DNA of 6,788 nt from a bacterium (GTDB taxonomy: Bacteria; Hydrothermota; UBA3073; JACQXS01; JAUWAR01): positions 1-6,788 of the forward strand of contig JAUWAR010000070.1 of NCBI GenBank assembly GCA_030601965.1, in the 5' to 3' direction. Shown here piece after piece: positions 1-5,422 of the stretch. The notes under the pieces are model-generated. The model did not search any database and was not told where the DNA came from. It saw nothing but the letters and a program-made list of their open reading frames with translations. Position numbers and translations under genes: made by a program. How positions within the stretch are numbered: position 1 is the stretch's first letter; every line of letters begins with the position of its first letter.

Positions 1-1495
1 CGGTAATGTCGTTACTTTTGTTATGGAATATAAGGGGATGCAATTCCCTGAAGCTATCAAATTTCTTGCAGATAGAGCTGGAATAAAAATTGATGTCAAA
101 AAAGGCATAGAATACAAATATAAAAATTTATATAAAGTAAATGAGTGGACAGCCGATTTTTATCACAATATCCTTATGTCAGAACAGGGCACTCCTGGCA
201 GAGAATATTTTAAAAATAGAGGAATTAGTGATGGAACTATAAAAGAATTCCTTCTGGGCTATGCGCCTTATTCTGGTAATGTGCTTATCTCTGCTGCAAA
301 ACAAAAAAATATTAGTTTGTCTGACCTTGAAATTCTTGGATTGATATCAAAAAAAGAGAAGGATTCGTGTTATAGTAGATTCAGAGCAAAGATTATATTT
401 CCCATAAAAAATACATGGGAAAGGGTGACTGGTTTTGGAACAAGAGTTATAGATGATAGTCTTCCTAAATATATAAATTCGCAAGAAACACCCATATTCA
501 AAAAGGGTAAAGGTCTGTATGGACTTGATAAAACAAAGAATGAAATCAGAAAAAAAAATAGAGCAATTCTTGTAGAAGGTTATATGGACTTTTTATCTCT
601 CTACCAATATGGCATAAAGAACGTTGCTGCAAGTCTTGGAACATCACTTAACCTGGACCAGGCACAGGTAATCAAAAGATATACGGACAATGTAACAATT
701 CTTTACGACTCAGATGAACCGGGGCAAAAAGCAGCGGACAGAGCTATATCTGTTCTTGTTCAATCCTCTCTTTCTGTGCGGGTAGCAGAACTAAAAAAAG
801 ATTATGACCCTGATAAGTTCATAAGAAAAAAAGGTAAAGATGCTCTTATTTCTTTGCTTGAGAAGGCAGATGACTTTGTAGAATTTAAACTAAGAAACTG
901 TCAAACTGTGGAACAGAAAGTCTCTATTACAAAAGAATTTCAGGAAATATTGGCATCTATGTCAGATGAGGTAAAAAGAGAACTCTGGGCAAACAAAATA
1001 TCAGAAAAGATGAATATCAAAAAGGAATATCTCCTTACCAATAGGACAAGCATCTTGTCTGTTGGTAGGACAGGTGTCTCGTCTACTGGTAGGACAGGCA
1101 TCTTGCCTATCATTGAAATAGAACTCCTTGCACTTGCAACAAAATCTGACCGAGTTGCTATTATGCTTAGAGGCGCTATTGACTTGCTATCTCCTGAGAT
1201 TAAATCTGTCGCTGAACTTGTTTTAAAGGGTATGGAACCTTCTCGTGTTGTAGATTTTATTGAGGAGGTATTACCTCAAGATAAATATCTCAAGGAGAAA
1301 TTCACAGAAATTATTATTAGAGACAATAATATTGATATTCAAGCAATGGCACGGGATTATATCAATAAACTCAAGAAAATAAAACTTAAATCAAGGATGG
1401 AACAAATAAGAAAGAATGGTCTTTTGAGCACCAGAGAAGGCATGAAGGAGTTCCAGAGTTTAAAGACTGGACTTTTAGGAACATCAAACACATAA
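1..1495 (+). CDS. dnaG: DNA primase DnaG, 5'-truncated by the window edge
   Basis: DnaG synthesises the RNA primers for chromosome replication and works with the replicative helicase at the fork. The frame is open to the left edge (GNVVTFV precedes the Met at 23), which matches the end of the DnaG zinc-binding domain, so Met23 is internal and roughly 50-60 N-terminal residues are missing. Counting from Met23: the basic RNA polymerase-fold motif SRFRAKIIFPI is at 118-128; GFGTRVIDD and PKYINSQETPIF at 137-159; the Toprim glutamate motif VEGYMD at 184-189; the metal-binding DSDEPG at 229-234; DPDKFIRKKG at 262-271. The C-terminal part (about 365-490) is the variable helicase-binding region. Residues 340-363, in the linker between these parts, are three 8-residue repeats (NRTSILSV, GRTGVSST, GRTGILPI) encoded by REP-like DNA. 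rpoD follows after 70 bases, the usual macromolecular synthesis operon order. Identification is secure; only the true start is unseen. Confidence 0.97.
   Translation, partial: GNVVTFVMEYKGMQFPEAIKFLADRAGIKIDVKKGIEYKYKNLYKVNEWTADFYHNILMSEQGTPGREYFKNRGISDGTIKEFLLGYAPYSGNVLISAAKQKNISLSDLEILGLISKKEKDSCYSRFRAKIIFPIKNTWERVTGFGTRVIDDSLPKYINSQETPIFKKGKGLYGLDKTKNEIRKKNRAILVEGYMDFLSLYQYGIKNVAASLGTSLNLDQAQVIKRYTDNVTILYDSDEPGQKAADRAISVLVQSSLSVRVAELKKDYDPDKFIRKKGKDALISLLEKADDFVEFKLRNCQTVEQKVSITKEFQEILASMSDEVKRELWANKISEKMNIKKEYLLTNRTSILSVGRTGVSSTGRTGILPIIEIELLALATKSDRVAIMLRGAIDLLSPEIKSVAELVLKGMEPSRVVDFIEEVLPQDKYLKEKFTEIIIRDNNIDIQAMARDYINKLKKIKLKSRMEQIRKNGLLSTREGMKEFQSLKTGLLGTSNT
1041..1109 (+). repeat. Three tandem 24-base REP-like hairpin units inside dnaG
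   Basis: Units start at 1041, 1065 and 1089, an exact 24-base period. Each has a head (ATAGGA, GTAGGA, GTAGGA), a 6-base arm, the loop TCT and a second 6-base arm: CAAGCA/TGTCTG, CAGGTG/CGTCTA and CAGGCA/TGCCTA. In every unit the arms still pair with at most one mismatch, allowing G-U pairs, although their sequences differ. As 24 is a multiple of three the insertion keeps the reading frame and adds 8 residues per unit. The design matches the two hairpins at 4255-4317. A GTAG head before a hairpin is typical of REP elements tied to RAYT transposases; that assignment is by resemblance only. Confidence 0.8.
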
Positions 1496-1550
1496 AAGTC
1501 CAAAAATCCAAAATGCCTAAATTTTATGTATTTAGGTATTTAGGTTTAAA
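1493..1550. repeat. Inverted octamer array between dnaG and rpoD
   Basis: The left arm has 8-base units GTCCAAAA (1498), ATCCAAAA (1506) and TGCCTAAA (1514). The right arm has TTTAGGTA (1531) and TTTAGGTT (1539). TGCCTAAA can pair with TTTAGGTA (one G-U pair), giving a weak hairpin with a 9-base AT-rich loop. The 13-base string TAAAAGTCCAAAA at 1493-1505 contains the dnaG stop codon and recurs exactly at 3503-3515 at the end of thiD2, so this is a second copy of one repeat family. It lacks the GC-rich stem and T-run of a good terminator, so dnaG-rpoD cotranscription remains likely. Confidence 0.75.
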
Positions 1551-1557
1551 GGGAGGG
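1551..1557 (+). promoter_or_regulatory. Ribosome binding site of rpoD
   Basis: GGGAGGG lies 8 bases before the ATG at 1566. It is the clearest Shine-Dalgarno site before any of the recognised genes here and fixes the rpoD start. It begins immediately after the right arm of the octamer array. Confidence 0.8.
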
Positions 1558-1565
1558 TATAGAAA

Positions 1566-3101
1566 ATGCGTATTGATATTAACAAGATAATGCAACTTGT
1601 TGATAAAAATAAAGAGATAACTTATGAGGAGCTAAACGAAATTTTGCCTGATGATTTTGTATCAGACGCGAGATTAGACGATGTTATAGAGAGTCTTGAA
1701 ACCAGAGGGATAACTGTTGTCAAAAAACGAGAGAAACCTCCCAAGAAAGAACCCTCTATGGATTCAGCCAGACTTGAAGACCCTATAAAGATGTATTTTA
1801 AAGATATTGGAAATGTGCGTCCTATCTCAAAGGAAAAAGAGGTTGAAATTGCCAAGAAAATTGAGGATGGATATGCTATGCTTGCGTCACGGATTTTTAC
1901 CACTACATACGCGATGAAGAAATTTACTGAGTATCGGGATAAAATAGAGAAAGATAAGATACCAGTAGAGGAGTTTATTAGAATTGGAGTTGCTGAACCT
2001 TCAAAAAGATTGCTTAAACAAGAGAAGGAAAGGATATTAAAGACTATGGATGTGGTGACAAAAAAGCGTAATGAAACGATTTCGTTACGCAAGAAAGGTG
2101 TTCCTGAACGAGATCTGAAAAAGAAAAAGAAAGTGGTGAAAGATAGAGTAATATCTCTTGGACTTCAGTTTTCTTATCTTGATAGACTTCTTAAGGACCT
2201 TAAGTATTTTTCTTCTATGTTTGAGGAAAAGGAAAGACGAAGAGGAAATGAGACAGGGGAGAAGGCACGTCAGTTAAGGGAAGAGATAATACAAAAACAG
2301 GAAGAGATAGGCATCAAGAGATGGAATCTTAGAAGATTACTCGAGTCTTGTGAAGAGGCAGAGGAAAAAATTGAAAAGTCAAAAAATGAAATGGTTGATG
2401 CCAATGTGAGATTGGTGATCTCTATTGCTAAGAAGTATGCGAATAGAAGGCTTGAATTCAGCGACCTGAATCAGGAAGGAAATAATGGTCTTATGAAAGC
2501 CGTTTCTAAATTCAACTATAGGAAAGGTTATAAGCTCAGTACCTATGCAACCTGGTGGATTAGACAATCAATCTCAAGGGCTCTCGCAGACCAGACCAGG
2601 ACAATTAGGGTTCCTATCCATATGATTGAGGTAGTTCATAAGGTTTTGAGAGAAACAAGGGCAATGCACAGGGATAATGAAAAAGAGCCAGAAATTGAAG
2701 AAATAGCCAAAAGATTAAAAATATCTAGGGATAAAGTCAGAAATGCGTATGAAATTGCCCAGGATGCTGTGTCTCTTGATAAACCTGTTGGTAATGATGC
2801 AGATACCCTTTTTGGAGATTTCATCTCAGATGGAAACGAGCTCTCTTCTGACTCAATAAGATGGATAATCCTGCAAAAAAAATTGAATAATATTCTGAAT
2901 GAACTCTCAATAAAGGAGCGTCAAATTGTTGAGATGAGATATGGACTTAAGGACTCACAACCAAGAACCCTTGAAGAAGTGGGACTTATCTTTGATGTTA
3001 CAAGAGAAAGGGTAAGACAAATAGAAGAGAAGGCAATTAATAAACTCAGATATAAAAAGAGATTCAAAAAACTGGAATCCCTCCTTGAATTACTTAAATA
3101 A
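1566..3101 (+). CDS. rpoD: Primary RNA polymerase sigma factor RpoD (sigma-70/SigA)
   Basis: This is the housekeeping sigma factor that directs RNA polymerase to -35/-10 promoters. Domains in order over 511 residues: region 1.1 at about 1-55; region 1.2 at about 68-100 ([17 protein letters not shown]); a lysine- and glutamate-rich non-conserved insert with coiled-coil character at about 105-270; region 2 at about 275-350, with [28 protein letters not shown] for -10 recognition and melting, and RTIRVPIHM; region 3 at about 355-425; region 4 at about 440-505, with the -35 helix-turn-helix [20 protein letters not shown]. Having region 1.1 plus complete regions 2-4 marks it as the primary sigma, not an alternative one. 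The start has a strong ribosome binding site. The 3' end overlaps thiD2 by 17 bases. An oddity is two asparagines in region 2 ([11 protein letters not shown]) where DLIQEGNIGLM is usual. Confidence 0.97.
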   Translation: MRIDINKIMQLVDKNKEITYEELNEILPDDFVSDARLDDVIESLETRGITVVKKREKPPKKEPSMDSARLEDPIKMYFKDIGNVRPISKEKEVEIAKKIEDGYAMLASRIFTTTYAMKKFTEYRDKIEKDKIPVEEFIRIGVAEPSKRLLKQEKERILKTMDVVTKKRNETISLRKKGVPERDLKKKKKVVKDRVISLGLQFSYLDRLLKDLKYFSSMFEEKERRRGNETGEKARQLREEIIQKQEEIGIKRWNLRRLLESCEEAEEKIEKSKNEMVDANVRLVISIAKKYANRRLEFSDLNQEGNNGLMKAVSKFNYRKGYKLSTYATWWIRQSISRALADQTRTIRVPIHMIEVVHKVLRETRAMHRDNEKEPEIEEIAKRLKISRDKVRNAYEIAQDAVSLDKPVGNDADTLFGDFISDGNELSSDSIRWIILQKKLNNILNELSIKERQIVEMRYGLKDSQPRTLEEVGLIFDVTRERVRQIEEKAINKLRYKKRFKKLESLLELLK

Positions 3102-3522
3102 CATCTATCAGATTCTTGATGTCAACCTTAATAGGTCAGTAGAGGGACTTCGGGTAGTAGAAGAGGTTGCAAGATTCCATCTAAAAAATAAAACTATTAC
3201 CAAGAGAATAAAAGACCTACGTCATACTATAAGTTCCCTGCAGGGCGAGCCCTTTTTTGAGCATAACAAGTTAATAAATGCAAGAGATGTTAAGCAAGAT
3301 TTAGGAAAGGATACTAATTTTGATAAATTTTCATATACAGATGTAAGAGAACTCACTATGGCAAACTTTAGAAGGGCAGAAGAAGGAACCAGAGTAATAG
3401 AAGAAGTTATTAAACTTCTCCCAGAATCTGCATACATTTCAAAGAAGATAAAAAAAACAAGGTTTGAAATATATGAGATAGAAAAAGAGATGGCAAAACA
3501 CCTAAAAGTCCAAAATTCCTAA
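3085..3522 (+). CDS. thiD2: ThiD2-type HMP-P kinase, stand-alone
   Basis: ThiD2 family proteins phosphorylate hydroxymethylpyrimidine phosphate to the diphosphate, the pyrimidine substrate of ThiE, and are unrelated to the ribokinase-like ThiD. Hallmarks visible here are [22 protein letters not shown] at about 10-31 (without the first residues of the gene), DLRHTI at 44-49, ARDVKQDLG at 66-74 and [18 protein letters not shown] at 93-110. The first and last motifs resemble each other (NxxRxxEGxRVxEE), suggesting an internal duplication in a helical protein. The family is often fused to the N-terminus of ThiE; here it is separate, with thiE 68 bases downstream. The TTG start at 3085 is the best available: the frame has no ATG near the conserved region, and it overlaps the rpoD end by 17 bases, suggesting translational coupling. 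No convincing ribosome binding site is seen. The last residues (about HLKVQNS) are encoded by the octamer array. The activity is inferred from the family. Confidence 0.85.
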   Translation: MNYLNNIYQILDVNLNRSVEGLRVVEEVARFHLKNKTITKRIKDLRHTISSLQGEPFFEHNKLINARDVKQDLGKDTNFDKFSYTDVRELTMANFRRAEEGTRVIEEVIKLLPESAYISKKIKKTRFEIYEIEKEMAKHLKVQNS

Positions 3523-3592
3523 ATACCTAAAGAAAGAAAAGTCTATTGAATATTTAGGAATTTAGGTGTTTAGGCATTTAGGTATTTAAAGT
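3499..3592. repeat. Inverted octamer array between thiD2 and thiE
   Basis: The left arm reads CACCTAAA (3499), AGTCCAAAA (3507, one base longer), TTCCTAAA (3516) and TACCTAAA (3524). After a 21-base spacer the right arm reads TTTAGGAA (3553), TTTAGGTG (3561), TTTAGGCA (3569), TTTAGGTA (3577) and TTTAAAGT (3585). The arms are inverted relative to each other and can fold, for example TACCTAAA with TTTAGGTA. The array encodes the end of ThiD2 including its stop, and its last unit reaches into the GTG start of thiE. The AGG at 3580-3582 is the only Shine-Dalgarno-like string near thiE. It belongs to the same family as 1493-1550. Confidence 0.8.
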
Positions 3593-4244
3593 GTTTCTCT
3601 ATGCTATTCTCAGTTCTGAGTATTACAGAGGAAGAACTACTGAACAAATAGTAACTGCACTTATTCAAGGTGGTATTAATATTATTCAACTCAGAGAGAA
3701 GACCGCTACCACGCGAGAAATCATTAATAAGGCACTCGAAATAAAATCGTTAATCGTTAATCGTCAATCGAAAATCAGGAGTATCCCTCTTATAATAAAT
3801 GATAGACTTGATATAGCACTTGCTATAGACTCACAGGGTGTTCATCTTGGTCAACAAGATATACCGATTAATTATGCACGCAAAATACTTGGGAAAGATA
3901 GAATCATTGGCATCTCTGTAAATTCTTGTGAAGAAGCAAAGAAAGCAGAAAAAGGGTCTGCAAATTATGTTGCAGTGAGTTCTCCCTTCTCCTCAGAAAC
4001 AAAGAAAAAAACTCTTATCCCGCTTTCAGAAATTAAAAAAATAAAGAATTCAGTGAATATTCCAGTCTTTGCAATAGGGGGAATAAACCTTGATAATCTT
4101 GAAACTATTCTTTCAACAGAAGTAGATGGAGTATGTATATCAAAAGCCCTTCTTGATACAGAAGATATAAAAAAGACGACTCAACAATTTAAAGAAAGAT
4201 TAAAAATTAAATATCAAGTATCAAAATTACATACCAAAATGTAA
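3591..4244 (+). CDS. thiE: Thiamine phosphate synthase ThiE
   Basis: ThiE condenses HMP diphosphate with thiazole phosphate to give thiamine phosphate, releasing pyrophosphate, in the cytoplasm. It is a TIM-barrel protein. Visible motifs over 217 residues: LYAI at the first strand (3-6), QLREK at 33-37, PLIINDRLDIAL at 66-77 with the Mg-binding Asp71, GVHLGQQD at 83-90 with the second Mg-ligand position Asp90, IGISVNS at 106-112, a phosphate-binding SPFSSETKKK at 131-140, and PVFAIGGI at 158-165. The GTG at 3591 is the start because a TAG lies four codons upstream in frame; no strong ribosome binding site is present. Two parts look repeat-derived: residues about 52-62, a longer than usual loop written as 7-base repeats just before PLIIND, and the tail after about residue 205, which lies in the next heptamer arm. 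No TPP riboswitch was recognised upstream of thiD2 or thiE. Confidence 0.95.
   Translation: MFLYAILSSEYYRGRTTEQIVTALIQGGINIIQLREKTATTREIINKALEIKSLIVNRQSKIRSIPLIINDRLDIALAIDSQGVHLGQQDIPINYARKILGKDRIIGISVNSCEEAKKAEKGSANYVAVSSPFSSETKKKTLIPLSEIKKIKNSVNIPVFAIGGINLDNLETILSTEVDGVCISKALLDTEDIKKTTQQFKERLKIKYQVSKLHTKM
3743..3777 (+). repeat. In-frame heptamer repeat within thiE
   Basis: Five consecutive 7-base units: AAAATCG (3743), TTAATCG (3750), TTAATCG (3757), TCAATCG (3764) and AAAATCA (3771). They encode about residues 52-62, immediately before the conserved PLIIND strand, where ThiE proteins usually have a shorter linker. Thirty-five bases is not a multiple of three, so a simple insertion must have been compensated by other changes or have replaced existing sequence. 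Confidence 0.7.
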
Positions 4245-4252
4245 AAATTCCA
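4204..4252 (+). repeat. Left heptamer arm flanking the REP pair
   Basis: Seven 7-base units: AAATTAA, ATATCAA, GTATCAA, AATTACA, TACCAAA, ATGTAAA, AATTCCA. They correspond, unit for unit and in order, to the reverse complement of the right arm at 4335-4383. The arm begins inside thiE, supplies its last residues (about KYQVSKLHTKM) and its TAA, and ends two bases before the first hairpin head at 4255. Confidence 0.7.
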
Positions 4253-4253
4253 T

Positions 4254-4318
4254 TGTAGGAGGGGTTTTCTAACCCCGATAAAATAATATAATATCGGGAC
4301 AAGAATGTCCCTCCTACA
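4254..4318. repeat. Inverted pair of REP-like hairpins (BIME-like element)
   Basis: The 65-base element has perfect 10-base terminal inverted repeats, TGTAGGAGGG and CCCTCCTACA. It holds two copies of one unit in opposite directions. On the + strand: head GTAGGA (4255), arm GGGGTT, loop TTCT, arm AACCCC, then GATA (to 4280). On the - strand, read from 4317 back to 4292: GTAGGA, arm GGGACA, loop TTCT, arm TGTCCC, then GATA. Head, loop and tail are identical; three of six stem pairs differ but remain paired. A GTAG head before a hairpin, in inverted pairs, is the form of REP/BIME elements of RAYT transposases. The folded element followed by the T-rich 4322-4330 could also end thiE transcripts. 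No transposase gene is in the window. Confidence 0.85.
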
Positions 4319-4320
4319 GT

Positions 4321-4388
4321 CTTTCTTTTTGATTTTTGATTTGTCATTTTGCGTTTTAATTTTTGATATTTGATATTTGAATTGATAT
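4321..4388 (+). repeat. Right heptamer arm flanking the REP pair
   Basis: The 7-base register runs without slippage from 4321 to the amrS start codon: CTTTCTT, TTTGATT, TTTGATT, TGTCATT, TTGCGTT, TTAATTT, TTGATAT, TTGATAT, TTGAATT, then GATAT. Its reverse complement matches the left arm unit by unit. It leaves amrS without any Shine-Dalgarno sequence. Confidence 0.7.
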
Positions 4389-5375
4389 ATGCACGAGGCA
4401 AAATATTATAAAAAGTTAGAAAATAATTCCTGCCAGTGTCTTCTCTGTCCCAATTATTGCATTATAAACAACAATAAACTTGGAAGATGTAGAGCAAAAA
4501 AGAACATAGATGGCACACTTTATGCCATAAATTATGGTGAATGTTGCTCGATAGCCTTTGACCCTATTGAAAAAAAACCACTCTATCATTTTTATCCAGG
4601 AAAGACTATTCTCTCTGTTGCTCCTAATTCCTGTAATTTACTCTGTCCTTTTTGTCAGAATGCAGAAATCTCACAGATGAATACCTCTACTGAATATGTT
4701 ACCCCTGAAGCCTTGATAGAGATTGCCCTTAAGCATAACTCCTTTGGAATATCATATACTTATACAGAGCCATTAACCTGGTATGAGTATCTCCTTGATG
4801 TTGGAAAGCTTGCACATAAGGCAGGTCTCAAAAATGTCCTTATTACAAATGGAATGATAAACGAAGAACCACTCCTTGAGCTTGCTCCCTACATTGATGC
4901 CGCAAATATTGACCTCAAATCCATGAAAGAGGAATTTTACAAAGATGTTGTAAAAGGGGATTTAAAGACTGTCCTCAATACTATCAAGATTGCAAAAAAG
5001 AGATTTCATATAGAACTCACGAATCTTATTATTCCTAATTTTAATGATTCTGACGAAGAGATTGAGCAACTTATAGATTTTGTTGCAGATATTGGCACAG
5101 AGACCCCTTTGCATTTTTCAAGGTTTTTTCCACATTATAAGATGAGGAAAACACCACCAACTCCTGCGTCCACTTTAAAAAAGGCTTATGAGATGGCAAA
5201 GAAGAAACTAAGCTATGTTTATATTGGAAACATAGACATAGAAGGCACTTCAAATACCTATTGTTATAGTTGTGGTAATCTTCTTGTGCAAAGGGGTTAT
5301 TTTTCTGGACAGATAGCAGGCATAGAAAATGGGAAGTGCAATAAATGTAGAGCAAAAGCAGACTTTATACTGTAG
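4389..5375 (+). CDS. amrS: AmmeMemoRadiSam-system radical SAM enzyme (AmrS), related to PflA-like activases
   Basis: This is a radical SAM protein of the AmrS group, named for frequent association with AMMECR1 and Memo proteins; its reaction is not established. Over 328 residues: an N-terminal cysteine cluster C17, C20, C24, C34 (CLLC, then PNYC, then GRC); the motif DPIEKKPLYHFYPG at 58-71, highly typical of the family; the radical SAM iron-sulfur motif CNLLCPFC with C82, C86, C89; the SAM-binding region with YTEPLTW at 125-131 and ITNG at 152-155; ANIDLKS at 172-178; HFSRFFPHYKM at 242-252; and a C-terminal zinc-ribbon-like set CYSC and CNKC (C292, C295, C317, C320). Length and order fit a complete family member. 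The ATG at 4389 fits the usual N-terminus (HEAKYYKKLE), but there is no ribosome binding site; a heptamer array directly precedes it. No AMMECR1 or Memo gene is nearby. Confidence 0.92.
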   Translation: MHEAKYYKKLENNSCQCLLCPNYCIINNNKLGRCRAKKNIDGTLYAINYGECCSIAFDPIEKKPLYHFYPGKTILSVAPNSCNLLCPFCQNAEISQMNTSTEYVTPEALIEIALKHNSFGISYTYTEPLTWYEYLLDVGKLAHKAGLKNVLITNGMINEEPLLELAPYIDAANIDLKSMKEEFYKDVVKGDLKTVLNTIKIAKKRFHIELTNLIIPNFNDSDEEIEQLIDFVADIGTETPLHFSRFFPHYKMRKTPPTPASTLKKAYEMAKKKLSYVYIGNIDIEGTSNTYCYSCGNLLVQRGYFSGQIAGIENGKCNKCRAKADFIL

Positions 5376-5385
5376 CAAGAAAACC

Positions 5386-5414
5386 TTGACAAAAGTTTAA
5401 ATAGATAATAAATA
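5386..5414 (+). promoter_or_regulatory. Candidate sigma-70 promoter for the aminopeptidase gene
   Basis: An exact TTGACA at 5386-5391 is followed, 17 bases on, by TAAATA at 5409-5414, a poor -10 match (three of six). A start of transcription about 7 bases further lies around 5421, two bases from the ATG at 5423. That gives an almost leaderless message and would explain why there is no Shine-Dalgarno site. The -35 is convincing; the -10 lies in AT-rich DNA where weak matches are common. Confidence 0.4.
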
Positions 5415-5422
5415 CTTATTGT

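Noticed and set aside
1498..1546. CRISPR array or Rho-independent terminator
   Set aside because: Units are 8 bases with no spacers, and the stem is short and AT-rich with no T-run, so neither label fits.
1622..2092. Open frame of 156 codons on the - strand inside rpoD
   Set aside because: It lies wholly opposite the well-supported sigma factor, has low-complexity serine- and isoleucine-rich content expected of an antisense frame, and resembles no family I know. Other - strand frames within rpoD, thiD2, amrS and the aminopeptidase gene were dropped for the same reason.
3523..3590. TPP riboswitch before thiE
   Set aside because: None of the conserved THI-box strings are present; the gap is filled by the octamer array.
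4363..4391. Promoter for amrS formed by TTGATA and TATATG
   Set aside because: The would-be -10 overlaps the start codon, so transcription would begin inside the gene; TTGATA is just part of the 7-base repeats.
4207..4401. Short - strand open frame across the thiE-amrS gap
   Set aside because: It is translated from the heptamer arms and the REP pair, so the peptide is a by-product of repeats.
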